From Nemertoderma westbladi (Eukaryota; Xenacoelomorpha; Nemertodermatida; Nemertodermatidae): 64,000 nucleotides of DNA. Within the stretch, counting starts at the first letter, position 1, and every line of letters starts with the position of its first letter. Positions 42,557 to 54,400 of this stretch are shown here, in pieces. The position numbers and the translations under genes were made by a program. Location of the stretch: positions 1-64,000 of the forward strand of contig JAUCBJ010008845.1 of assembly GCA_032718475.1 (NCBI GenBank), in the 5' to 3' direction. Under the pieces are notes generated by a model. The model saw nothing but the letters and a program-made list of their open reading frames with translations, did not search any database and was not told the origin of the DNA.

Positions 42557-44752
42557 TTAGTCTTTCTTACGCGGACGGCGTTTACGCAGTTTTTTGAGGC
42601 TAGTAAGAGTCCTTTTCTCTTTGGGGCGAGCCACTTTACTAGGAGGGCTGTAACTCCTGGGTGAAGGGTGCAATACAATTGCATCAGAAGGTTTCGGATT
42701 GCGATCGGTGTATCCGCCGGTCGAGGTACCTGGTTGATCGATATCAACTTCCGTGGAGCGAGGTCTAACAGCCTTTAGCGCGCGCCTCAGGACAGCAGCT
42801 CCTACGGGTCCTTGACGGGTTGTCTGGGCAATGGCGGTAGGCGGACCGTGGGTGGTAAGAAACTTCCTTGGTTTGATAGTTCTTTCCAGCTCGCGTTCTC
42901 GGGCTCGATATTCGTAGGGCCGTCGAGATACTTCCTGTAACTCAGGGTGCGAGTTGATAAATAAATCGCCATACTCCGGGTCTTGACGGATATAATTGAT
43001 CAAATGGTATGAAGTAGTATCGTTAGGATTGACGTTCCTAAGGTATCTTCTAACAAATTTAGTGGAAATACACTCACCAACACGCTTCATTAGCTCGTAA
43101 CTCGGTATGCGTGTTTTTTGTTCCACAGACGCTAATAAATAAGGATGGAACGCGTAAACTCCCTCGTAAGAGCGTCCAGGGTAGTATCGATGACGGGACT
43201 CACAGTGTAAATCCACGTTAGCTTCCCAAGCTCGGATGTAGCGAAGGGTAATCATTTCATCTACGCTCTCTAAATCGTGATTAAAGGGGCAATTATAACT
43301 GGCATGTCCTTTAAGTTGACAGTGATGGCATTGAGTCATAAATTGGGGGCAGACTGCAAAAATATGAGAGTTATTAATTCTGCAATACGCACAATATATC
43401 TCCATCATTGGTTGTTCATGGAAGTAGGAACAGGGTACGTCTGAGTCCATAGGAGTGAAATGGTCTCTCGATGCGCATAATCGACAACGTTTTCGAGAAA
43501 CATAGTTAGCGTGTCGATAATCGTATGCGGTGAGACATTGTGGACCTTGATACCACTCTAAGACGTAGTCGTTATCGCTGCTCCGGGGCGCTGTAGGTTG
43601 AATCGCTTCAGCTTCTAAGCATATTGGTTCGTCTTCCAATTGCATAGCTGAGGTAGGTGCGGCTGTCTCCGCAAGCGGACCCACTGTCTGAACTTCGACG
43701 ACAGAATAACCTGTGGGTATTCGGGGTCTTTGTATAACAGATGAGTGCAAGTTCTGTATACAAACGTCCTGAAAAAGGGCAAATCCCGCGCTGTTTAGTT
43801 TCTCCGCCGCTGAGTCTCTCAGGCTGAGTTTGGTCAGAGCGCGGTCCTTGAACTGACTATCAACGTTACGGAACGGAGTCAGAAAGCGCCTGAAACATTC
43901 AAAGCGGATGAATTTATTGTGTTCATCTAACTTGGCGAGTTTGGTTCCAAGTACTAAGGGATGGGCGCGTATGGTACGACTGCACACATCGGCTAGCCAA
44001 CCGGCAAGTGCTGCGTTTTCAAAGATCGTGTATATAGCTAAGGAGGGACGAAGTGGAACACTCATAAAGCTATACACGGCGCCAGGTGTGGTCAATGGTC
44101 CATCAAAGTATAAACGAGAATAATGCTCTCCGTATACTTGTTGGTAATTTATAGGATTTCCAACCTTGAAATTCCATCCGTATTCTTGAAAGGCAAGATG
44201 TCCGATGGAGGTTCGTTGTACTTTGGTAATTCCGCTGGGTGTATTGGCATACATAGTGCGGAAGAAACCTCGGCCTTCTGCCCAAGGAGCAATCAGCTGA
44301 GTATCAACGAAGGGGTATGGAATGTTCTCCATATTCCGAAAGTCGTTCTGTAGGTCTCCATAAACAGCTGAGCCGATTTTAAGGATTCCTTCGTTAAACA
44401 GCATCTCGAGCACGGGTTGGGGTAACATCGATCCATCGATACCCATAGCCGGCTTGCGCTCGGTGTCGGTGACGTAACGCTGCGCGAGTTCAAATTGTCC
44501 ATGTCGGAGTTTCTTTTGTATCTCAGTAAGAGTTTCAAAAGAATAATCAATAACGTCGGAACACGCTCGAGTAAACACGTGGGTAGAACCAGCGAGTCCT
44601 CGTATATGTATCATCCGCGTAGTTCCAAGTTCTCCAACCGGAACGCTACCTTCGTTATCGTAAGTGACAACTCCATACATCTCAATAACGTTAAGAGTTT
44701 CGTTCCAGTCTTTAGTGGCGTTTTCGAGTGTCATTCCCACAGGATGCCACAA
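42557..44752 (-). CDS. Element 2 downstream ORF, C-terminal section: zinc-knuckle protein
   Basis: 731 codons from a TTG; the first ATG is at 44734. Residues ~420-480 hold three zinc knuckles: CRLCASRDH...C with an extended last spacing, CAYCRINNSHIFAVC and CHHCQLKGHASYNC. A ~130-residue region follows (RYIRAW..., FVRRYLRNVNPND) and then a strongly basic tail (KKLRKRRPRKKD). The knuckles and the segment after them match the third ORF of element 1, including a shared FMxQC between knuckles two and three. The first ~280 residues have no counterpart there. It lies in the same frame as the two preceding ORFs, 15 codons after a TAA. Nucleic-acid binding is likely; the actual role is unknown. No transmembrane or signal segment is seen, which argues against env. 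Confidence 0.8.
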   Translation of the reverse strand: MWHPVGMTLENATKDWNETLNVIEMYGVVTYDNEGSVPVGELGTTRMIHIRGLAGSTHVFTRACSDVIDYSFETLTEIQKKLRHGQFELAQRYVTDTERKPAMGIDGSMLPQPVLEMLFNEGILKIGSAVYGDLQNDFRNMENIPYPFVDTQLIAPWAEGRGFFRTMYANTPSGITKVQRTSIGHLAFQEYGWNFKVGNPINYQQVYGEHYSRLYFDGPLTTPGAVYSFMSVPLRPSLAIYTIFENAALAGWLADVCSRTIRAHPLVLGTKLAKLDEHNKFIRFECFRRFLTPFRNVDSQFKDRALTKLSLRDSAAEKLNSAGFALFQDVCIQNLHSSVIQRPRIPTGYSVVEVQTVGPLAETAAPTSAMQLEDEPICLEAEAIQPTAPRSSDNDYVLEWYQGPQCLTAYDYRHANYVSRKRCRLCASRDHFTPMDSDVPCSYFHEQPMMEIYCAYCRINNSHIFAVCPQFMTQCHHCQLKGHASYNCPFNHDLESVDEMITLRYIRAWEANVDLHCESRHRYYPGRSYEGVYAFHPYLLASVEQKTRIPSYELMKRVGECISTKFVRRYLRNVNPNDTTSYHLINYIRQDPEYGDLFINSHPELQEVSRRPYEYRARERELERTIKPRKFLTTHGPPTAIAQTTRQGPVGAAVLRRALKAVRPRSTEVDIDQPGTSTGGYTDRNPKPSDAIVLHPSPRSYSPPSKVARPKEKRTLTSLKKLRKRRPRKKD

Positions 44753-44797
44753 GGAAGCACATTCGCTAGCATTAGGCAGGTCTTTATACTTTAAATA

Positions 44798-45787
44798 TTA
44801 TGTGGTATATGTTTCCACATCTCCATATCGTTGTATTCTTTCCTCCTCGAATAACACATCAAGATTCCAGGGCACTAAACGAGTTTTGATGAATCCATCA
44901 AGATTATACGGAGGTATTGTTTCTTTCTCTATTCTGGAAACATTATATGGTTTTCGAAACGAGTTTACTTTAACTAACTGATCCAGATGTTTTTGCAGTT
45001 GTTCGAGTTCGACAAGATCGAGAGGATTTATTAACAGTAGAAACTTCAGACTATGTGTAGGATCTTCCGGTTTTACCATGTAATATTGTTTGAGATTGAC
45101 GTAATAAGGGTGATCTTTGATACCATAAAACGAGTCCGGTAAAGGTCTAGCGCGTATGTTTACATCGTGTACCATGCGACGGACAAGATCTGCTCTATTG
45201 TCCGGAGGTTCAACGAGTATACCATCGACACGAGCGGGTTCGATGGGCGGACGCTGCAACAGAGGAGCGTCGGCGATAAGATCGCGAGATCTTAGGTTGA
45301 TATCAACCAGTTGGGGTTGTGCCGTCGCAAAAAGTTTGTCTCCGAAATGGGGAACCATCGAGGGATGAAGAATGGTTTTAGAGTAGAGATCCGTCATAAG
45401 GTTTTGCGCTTCGGGTTGAGCTAAAGCCGCTTCTTCTCTCTCATCCAGTTCTATATGTCTCTCCTCCAGCTGATTCTCCTCCGCTTGTTGTTGTAGACGC
45501 TCATCTAGAAACTCTTGTAAAGAGTAGGTTCGTCCACGTTCGATGTCCTCCTCGAGATTTTGTATTTCTCTATCGAACTGGGGTAAAGCTAATTCCTTCA
45601 CCGCTTGGACTTGTTGCTGCAATTTACGCTTCTCCAAACAATTGTACGTTCCCTTTCCGATTTTCTGCTGAATAGCGTCTAATGCGTTTCGTACGACGCT
45701 CTCTTCGACTTCCGTAGCGGGTTGGATAGAGGTGAAGCCGGGACGGTTGTATGGGTTAAACGGTGATATTAGATGACCACGTCCCAA
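44798..45787 (-). CDS. Element 2 downstream ORF, middle section
   Basis: 329 codons counted from a TTG; the open frame begins directly after the TGA of the preceding ORF and has no early ATG, so independent initiation is doubtful. Residues ~50-125 form a Gln/Glu-rich coiled coil. The rest is mixed, with PYYVNLKQYYMV and PWNLDVLFEEE segments I do not recognise. It ends at TAA (44798-44800). It shares the frame of both neighbours, which suggests stop readthrough or a nonsense mutation in a larger ORF. Confidence 0.65.
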   Translation of the reverse strand: MGRGHLISPFNPYNRPGFTSIQPATEVEESVVRNALDAIQQKIGKGTYNCLEKRKLQQQVQAVKELALPQFDREIQNLEEDIERGRTYSLQEFLDERLQQQAEENQLEERHIELDEREEAALAQPEAQNLMTDLYSKTILHPSMVPHFGDKLFATAQPQLVDINLRSRDLIADAPLLQRPPIEPARVDGILVEPPDNRADLVRRMVHDVNIRARPLPDSFYGIKDHPYYVNLKQYYMVKPEDPTHSLKFLLLINPLDLVELEQLQKHLDQLVKVNSFRKPYNVSRIEKETIPPYNLDGFIKTRLVPWNLDVLFEEERIQRYGDVETYTT

Positions 45788-45814
45788 TCCAGCTAGGTAG
45801 GGTTGACGAATGTC

Positions 45815-46810
45815 TCACGAGCCTACTACCGGAGTGCCACCGATCAACTGTTCGGGTAACACTAGATCTTTGAACAGTGAGTACAGTTCGGGAGGATCCG
45901 TGATACTATTAGGGTCAAGAGTTTGAGGTCTGACTGAGGAATGCGGAGGTCTGACCGAGTATTCCGGAACTCTGATCATCGGTTTGTTCAAGGATCGCTT
46001 GAGTCGAGCGACCGCAGGGGACACGTCGAACAGGTTTCGCTCGAAACTCCCGTAAGTATATCGTGTAAAACTGTGTTTAGCGCAACGTCTCCGCGGATGT
46101 TTATGTCTTTCCGTTTGCTGATTGGGTCTAGGGCATTCGTCGCAGTAATACCCAAGACGCATGTCCTGCAGAGGAAACGCGGGTGATCGTTCTCCAGTTT
46201 TACAATATTCCTCCATCTGTTCGAAGCTATCTGGGACAACAGGTAGCGGTCGATCGGCGGTAAGATACATCATAGTGAAATAGAGTCGTTTGAGTTCTAT
46301 CATAGGATCATGATGTATACCTTGAGGATATCGAGTTTCGAGATTTTGTTGACTGACAATATTGAGGTATGTTTCTCTCAAGAATTCCAGATAATCGTTG
46401 AAGTCGTTGCGTTTATCCGGTTCTTCAACGTCTTCTCTTTCGAGTCGGTTTCGAATAGAGTTCTCGTGTTCTATTCTTGGCTTATCGTTCCGATTTCGTT
46501 GGGTATGATATTTAAATAAAACCATTTCCCTTTCGGTATCCACATCGTCCGTATCGTGTAAATCGATAGGGTGGCTGGTAGTTAAGAAGTCCATATACGT
46601 ACCATTACGATGCGTATAGCGAGCGGTGAACTTTCTATAGTCCAATTCACGCATAAGTTGCTCCGGGGACATCGACGGTTCGATATAACGACCATCATCC
46701 TCCGTAGTAGTTGGACCAGCGTCGCCGCGTATCAAGCTATCGACAAACGCTTGTAAAGGTAGAGTATATCGCTCCCTGATGCCAAGATCATCTTCTATCA
46801 ACTCAGTCAT
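45815..46810 (-). CDS. Element 2 downstream ORF, N-terminal section
   Basis: 331 residues from an ATG at 46810 to a TGA at 45815-45817. Rich in Asp, Glu, Arg and Tyr. A Cys/His cluster near residues 215-245 (YYCDECPRP, then His and Cys after a basic stretch) may bind a metal. No known domain is recognised. It follows pol by about 1.6 kb, the position where env sits in retroviruses, but lacks signal and membrane sequences. Expression from a spliced subgenomic RNA is plausible; no splice pair was established. Confidence 0.7.
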   Translation of the reverse strand: MTELIEDDLGIRERYTLPLQAFVDSLIRGDAGPTTTEDDGRYIEPSMSPEQLMRELDYRKFTARYTHRNGTYMDFLTTSHPIDLHDTDDVDTEREMVLFKYHTQRNRNDKPRIEHENSIRNRLEREDVEEPDKRNDFNDYLEFLRETYLNIVSQQNLETRYPQGIHHDPMIELKRLYFTMMYLTADRPLPVVPDSFEQMEEYCKTGERSPAFPLQDMRLGYYCDECPRPNQQTERHKHPRRRCAKHSFTRYTYGSFERNLFDVSPAVARLKRSLNKPMIRVPEYSVRPPHSSVRPQTLDPNSITDPPELYSLFKDLVLPEQLIGGTPVVGS

Positions 46811-48454
46811 ATCTGCTATGAGTTTATCAATATTATAATGAGTTTATATATATTAGGCTAGCGGGCGTCGCTGCCTACCCCTCTTTTGCCCCCGGACAGT
46901 ATAAGATCCTCAGCGCCGATGTACCGTCGTCGCTGTGCTTTCGCCAACGATGTAGCTACACAACGACAACGATAACCGGCACAAGTCACTTAACTGTCTG
47001 TCCCAAAGGCTTAGATGTACTGCAGGTTCTTCTTGGAGAGTTAGGGTTACTTTCACAATTGCGACTCGCTACTGTAAACACACCTTAGTAGTAACATTCA
47101 CCTACAAACGCACAAATTCAACACAACTGCAACAAACTGCACACATTCGGGCCATTTGTCCGTTAGTCAGTACCTTCCAGAATGTCACTGTATTTATTAT
47201 GTATCCTTGGATACTAGCAGTGTGCTATTTATTCCCTATGCTATTCAATGGGGTATGCTTTCTATTGTTCTTTTAACTCACTTCTAATTCTAGCGTGGTA
47301 GTTGCCATGGTGACATTATGGAAAGCTAGCGGTAGAATTAGGGTAATTCTCATGCATACAGATCTGGGATGCTATTTAATAGTAATTCTTTAATGGTCAA
47401 TATCCCCTTTATACATGATTCTATGAATTTTATCGGCTATTGACTATGCATTGGAGATTCTCGCACACAAATACACTTAATAAAGTGAATCTCCGCTCCC
47501 ATGATCTATTAATTAATGGAATTTTGGGAATGTTATAAATTGTACAAAATGACAATTTATTAATTCATTGAAATATATGAATTTAAATTTATTTCCGTAA
47601 ATTTTATTATTTGATGTTAAAATTGACACAATTTGATTCCAGAACAGGTCTGGGGACATAGGATCCTTAATTCTAGGAATTTTGTCCTTTTAAGAGTATC
47701 GGTAAGTGCTACGATATCTTAATCGACTAGAATTTTAAAGGATCTGATATTTGACAGAATTTTGTAAATATTAATAATTAATATTTAGGATGGGCACCAG
47801 TTTATTCCAGAACTTGTCTGGGGACATTAACCATTGATTCTAGAAATTTGCCTTTCAAGTATATCGGTGGGTGCCGCGATATCTTAATCGACTAGAATTA
47901 CAGATGGTCAAAGGGTTTAACAGATTTATTTTGCGTTATACGCTACTGTTAAAGGGACATCACGCTACTATATGTATTATTTAATATACGGTATGAGAGC
48001 AATATCACACGAAGCAATGTCAGTGTGAAGAGGCAAGTCGTTTCCAAGGTCTACCCAGAGCTTGGTTTAGCCGAGACACGAGGATCTGAACTTTGCATTC
48101 CTAATACTCTGCCTACCAATAATACTTGAATATAGTAGTGGCTTTATTGTACTTTAATAAGTACGGATATTTCATCTTACTGTAGTCACGTATTTATAAT
48201 AGGATACGGACAGTAAGGAAAGAGAAAAATAATTATTCCTCGCCGTCGCACTAAATATATATTATAAGTAATTACATACGTAATAAACACTAATATATTG
48301 CACTAATCTACTAAATGATCACTAAAATACCATACTACTAAATAAAATTAAATAAAACGATTAAAATAAAATTACATAATAATACATACATAAATATAAA
48401 AATAAAACAAATACAAATATAAATAATATGGTCACACACCCACTCCAGCCGTTT
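46811..48454 (-). other. Untranslated region between pol and the downstream ORFs
   Basis: 1.6 kb, AT-rich. Two ~100 bp direct repeats at 47638-47740 and 47803-47907 share GTCTGGGGACAT and CGATATCTTAATCGACTAGA. No ORF of note. Confidence 0.6.
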
Positions 48455-51400
48455 TTAAGTTGGGGAGTCCCTAGATGTTTGTTGGATTAGGGAGGTGGTC
48501 GTGGGAAGAGTATCTTGTCTCCCATAGTTTCCGGAGAGTTCTCTGTCTCTTTCCAGTAAACATAAACGTCCCACCGGGCGATTGAGCTGCTGCGTCTCGA
48601 AGACAATTCCCGGTTTCTTGAAGTTACGTCGCATGACGACGAGTTCTACCGATCGCACCAAACCGTCATCCGAGATATGCGTCTCGATTATACGACCTGT
48701 CTGCCACCGCTTACATGGAAGATCCACAATAAGCACCATGTCTCCGGCGCTGACGTTTTCTTGCTGCGCAAACCACTTAGTTCGAAGTTGTAGTGTGGGC
48801 AGATAATGTTTTTCGAAATGGTCAGCGAAACGACGGGATAACAACTGCATGAGTTGCCAAGTTTGTCGGCAGTATTCGTCTCCGTCTGTGATTTCCGATT
48901 GTGGGAGCATGGCTACAGGTTTCTTCAGTAGGAAGTGCGCGGGTGTTAGCGCTTCCAGGGAATCGGGACTCGATGAGACTGGCATAAGCGGTCTCTCGTT
49001 GAGATAGGCGGCGATTTCTTCCATTAACGTCCGCAAAAGTTCGTCGGTGAGATAAGCGCGGCAAGGCACTATAAAATGAAATGCTGTCTTCACGCTTCTT
49101 ATTAATCTCTCCCAACTTCCTCCCCACCAAGGGGCGTCGGCGGCGTTGAAGGTCCAACTAGACGCTGTTACTCGTAGTTGGTCGTCCACCTGTCTTTGGT
49201 TCCAATCTTTGACGTAAGCTTTGATTTCATTGTTGGCACCAATGAAGTTTGTTCCCTTATCAGATCTCATCGTGTTACTAGTGCCAAAGCGAGCGATCTG
49301 TCGTCGTAAGCTTAATAGAAAGCTGTTGGTAGATAAATCGTTCACCATATCGAGATGGATGGCTCTACAAGTCATACAAACAAAGATTACACACCATCTC
49401 TTGACTATAGTCCTAGCACGATATACTTCAATAGGGCCAAATAGATCCACACCGGTATTAGTAAAGGGTGGTTCATAAAAGCTTACTCGTTCCCTAGGTA
49501 ATTCTGCCTCTCGCTGTGTTAAAGGCCTACTGAATGCTTTCCTACAGGGTATACAGTTCCTAAGAACTTGGTTCAGAGCTCTTTGGGGTTTATAAAAATA
49601 ATAGCGAGTTCGAATTTCGCTAAGAACTCGTTCTCTACCAGCATGATAAAGTTTGCTGTGAACATCTACAATCATCTTGACTTGTATTTCAAGATTTCTA
49701 ATGAGTATGGGGAACTTAGTATCAAAGGATAATGGGGCATTCGTTAATCTTCCTCCAACACGTATCAACCCATCTATCATTGTGCTAGAGAAACGATCCC
49801 TTAGGCGCATCTGTGGATTTCTCAACAACAGGAAATACTTATCGGAATCTTCATAGCATTGTAAGAGTCTCAGCAACTGTTTGTTGGTTTCTTCATGCTC
49901 CTGATAACTGATCTTCTCCTTCAGATACTTGTCGGGTACCTTATATTTAGGGAGGTCTTTAATAACATGGACCTGCACTGATGTGATTGGAGCGGTATCA
50001 CCCTTTGTTTTCATCCCAGAGTAATGATGGTGAAAACATCTCTTTAAATATGTAACGGCCTTACAAAGCCGATTCCAAGAACTGTAGTGATGTATCGCTC
50101 TCTGCAGAAGGGGTGAGAGTCCTTGCGAGACGTCTGGTATGCCAGATTTCCAATCCTTATCACGGATTTCCACAACGAGTTTATTTGTGGCTGTGGGTTT
50201 CTGATCCAAAGCGTTGTCTCCGGAAGTATGTAGTACAGACAGATCTACTGTGGGTTTGAATAACTTCGATTTACTTGCCTGAGTTTTAGGTTTGACTTTC
50301 TCCGCTCCCTTGGCCTGTCTAATTTCTGCTGTAGTAAGATGAGGAGGCCATTCTTCTTCTTCTTTGTAGAGGAAGTCGGGTCCACCTAACCAGTCTGGAG
50401 TATCTACCAGTTCTTGTGGAGTTGCTCCCCTGGAAGCGATGTCCGCTGGATTAATCGTTCTGGGGCAATGTCTCCATTGATCCATCGTCGTGCGACTGAG
50501 TATAATAGCTACTCTGTTGGTAACGAAGACACTGAACTGACAGACTTCATTGGTTATATACTCCAACACGAGTAAAGCGTCGGTCCAATAGACAGTTTTC
50601 TCCAGGGGATAGTCGATCTGTTCTGTTACATTCCGGCCGATGGCTGTAGCGTATAGAGCCGCTTTTAACTCCGCTCGAGGAACTTTCAACTTGTTGTTTA
50701 TTAATGCCTTAGAGGTAACCAAGGCGACTTTAATTCCGTCCGGAGTTTCCACCCTTAGGTAGGCTACTATACCGATTCCCATATCGCTGGCGTCTCCAAA
50801 CACATGGAGTTGATATGAATACGTAGGAAGAACATGACCAAAATATGAACGGGAAATTATGAAGTTTTCGATGGCTGGTAGAGAATCTTCCCATTTCATC
50901 CATTTCTTTAATAATTCTCCCTTAAGTGGATCGTCCCATGAGTGGTTTTCAAGCCACATTTGTTGTACTAAACTCCGAGCAATCAATATAACTGGGCTAA
51001 TAAATCCCAATGGATCGAAATAAGTGCTCAGGATACTTAAACAAATCCATTTAGTCCGAACTGGATTATCTCGCTGTTTTAGTTGGAAAAACAGGATATC
51101 TCTTTCTGTGTCCCATTTCAAACCAAGGGTCTTAGTTTCTGGGAGATCATCCTTTATTAGATCTAGGTCTTTTGTTCCTCGATCTTCTACCGGGATCGAC
51201 TCCAGAAACTCACGGGAGTTGCTGGTGAATTTAGTTAATCGAAATCCACCTTTCTTTAAGCATTCTACCGTTCCATTTGCGACCTCAATGGCTTCTTCGA
51301 CTGATGGAAGGGACTTCAGATTATCGTCCATGTAGATGTCTTGTTTAATATTGTCGATCACTTCTTTAGAGAAGGCGTCTCGGTTGTCATCTGCAGTGGT

Positions 51401-54400
51401 GCGTACCACGGAACAGGCGTTTGAAGGGCTCGAGATTATCCCAAAAGCTTGGATGGTCATCCAGTACTCCACCGGTTTCTTATTGAGGTCTCCTTCAGGC
51501 CACCACAAAAATCGTAGGCTATCTCGATCCCTATCCAGCGCTTTGACTTGTAAGAACATGCCTTCTATATCTGAGGCGAAAGCAATGGAGTATTGTCTTA
51601 ACCTTAGTAGTATTCCCAACAAGGATTGAAGTAAGTTGGGTCCAGGTAACAATTCAGAATTAAGGGATTGGCCCATATAGAGGGCGGAACCGTCAAACAC
51701 CACTCGTACTTCATGGGGTTTACCGGGTTTGGGAACGTAATGGTGAGTTAAGTAATACGTTCTCTCAGTTATAGGAGTTTCTTCCGGTACTAGCTCCGCA
51801 TATTCCTTGCTAATAAACTTCTTCAACTGTGTTTTATACATTTCTTTAGCTGAAGAATTTGCCGTAAGGCGTCGATGTAGTTGAGCAATTCTTTTCTCTG
51901 CCAAAGGTCTGTTGTTAATGAACTTTGGTTCTCGCTTTCGGAAAGGAAGTCCGATCTCATACCTACCTTGATCTTTAAGAAAACGAGTAGTTGTCGCTTG
52001 GATCTGCTTGGCTCTTTCTTCCTCCACCGATAGGGCCTTATCGTAGGAGTTGGGCTCTACGACCTCTTGAGTAAAGAATCTCACGGCGTGTTCATCTCGA
52101 GTCTTGGCATTATAACGTTCAATGACATCATTAAGCTCGTCGTTATAGTCATCTCGCTCAGATGGGTGAAGGAGTTGACATAAGTTCACTTGATTTTGCC
52201 AAGTCTCGCTTTCCTTAAGGAGATCGATGGCATTCTCCTCATCAAAAAGTTGATGTATATCGTCGTTGTCTGAGGAGTATGGAGTTCCCTCAGTTGGATC
52301 GTCGAACTCACTGTTCTCAACTTCCCATTCTCGTGCTTGATATACCTGCTCTTTAGGTAATCTTTCCATTAGAGTTCTACGGGAAGGGCCAGTAAAGTAC
52401 CAACCTACTCTAGTTCTTCCCGCATAAACTTGTAGAGGTTGCGGTTGAGCAGGTCGTTTCTCTAATGTCTCGAGCGCTTCATGCGCGTTTTGACCGATGA
52501 GTATTTGCACTCCAGGATAATCTGTCTGGAATCGAGGTATCTTAAGATGTTGGATGCTCTCATCCTCGTCCCAATTATAAAGGTCTGCTTGAGTAGTAGC
52601 GAAGTTCTTTATAGCCACCATTTTCACTGACCTTATGCTATGTTCTCCTAGTTCGTCCTGGGGGGTGGACAACGCACCTACATAATAATCCGCGGTTACT
52701 GTGGATTTCCAAACTTGCATAATTCCTGACATGTTTAGCTTAGTTCGGAACTTGGGTTGTCCATCGAATATGTCTTCGGCTAGCTCTTTGTCGATGAATG
52801 TTCCTGTACTACCGGAGTCAAGGAGGGCATTCACTACATAACTCCTTTTTGGTCCGTGGACCCTTACCTGTACCACAGGAAATTCTCTAATCCCTACATT
52901 GGAAGTTGGCGCTTTCCAAAATGGTTGTCGATCAGAAGTGGTTAGAGCGAGGTCAATGTCTGTATCCTTTTCATAGATGAGTGCTCGATACACTGTGGTA
53001 TTTATCATGTAACAGGATTCGGATTCGGAGAACTCGTCCGTATAGAATCCTTCCATCTCAGATTGATCAGTGTCGTTCACATCACTGAATTGGACATGTA
53101 GTTCGGAATCACTTACCTGACTCGGACTATTTCGCTCGAATTCAGTGTGCAACAAGATATGATGTTTCGCACCGCACTTGGTACATCTTGTGTCAGAGTA
53201 ACAGGTTCGCCGTTGGTGTCCTTGTCTGAGGCAATTATAGCACAACCGCTTGTCCCACATGACTTCACGTCTCTCAGTTAATGATTTCTTTAGAAATTCA
53301 TCACACATATTCAAGCGATGGGTCCCATCACATAGCGCACATTTCGGTTTGATGTTACTCACCTTATTTTGCGTAACATTGTGTACACTTGCTTTTTCTT
53401 CGGGCTTTCTCACCTGAATTCTCTTGGGAGACGTAGGAGGAGTTTTTCTTACCTGTTCTCTCCTGTCATTTGTTCGAGACTTGAATTTACTTACCTGATC
53501 TTTAGGCATTTTATTTACGTAATAAGATCTATCAGTGTCTTTCCCGCTATCTTCTCCTTGAGAAGTCTGGCTTTCGCCGTCATCTGTATAACACACTGGT
53601 GTTACCTTTCTCCTAGCGACGGGTTTTTCACTTACCTTGTTTTCCGGTGTCTTCTCTCTGGACAGTTTCAGGAGCTGTAATTTCACTTCTCCATCTAGGA
53701 ATGACATGAGATCAGCCATGGTAGGGTCTCGTCGTTGTTGTTCCATCATATATAGCACTTTCTTATCCCAGCGTGTACCTACTCCACCCTTCGGTAAAGT
53801 AGAAGCCACTGCTCTAATAACCATAGCATTCTGATACTCATGAGACTTACCTAGCCAATCTAATTGTCTGCAGATCTCCTGAATCTCATCGGAAAACTCT
53901 ATAATTCCGCTGCTAATAAACTTTCGGGGCGCTACCAACTTTGCATACAAATACCCAGCTATGTTATTCCTATTACCATACCTGATGTTTAGTGTATCCC
54001 AAACTTGTCTTAATCCGTCTGGATGTCCAATAAACTTTAAGGCCATTAACTTGGGAGATCCTTCCGAGCACTCGATGAGGAATCTAAGTTTCTCTCCATT
54101 AGATAGCACAGAGTTCTGTATGTTATCTTTATAATATTCATTAAAAGGTAACCATTTCATCTCATCTCCATTGAACTTGACGATCTCTCCCACCTTTACC
54201 GCTTGCCGGGCTTCGGTTCTAGCCATTTGACGCGTAAAACTTTCTTGGGCCATCGTGTTACTTAATATCGAGTTATCGGTATATAAATTTCTCGGATTAT
54301 GATCCGGTCTATAGGGAATATCATTATCAACAGGTCTATAATTACCCTTAATAGGGTTCACTATAGGAGTTTCTACTTCGCTAGCAGTATAGATGCGTGT

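Noticed and set aside
42557-46810. Downstream ORFs of element 2 as an env gene
   Set aside because: The position fits env, but there is no signal peptide, transmembrane segment, furin-like site or glycosylation-rich ectodomain; zinc knuckles and a basic tail argue for an internal nucleic-acid-binding protein.
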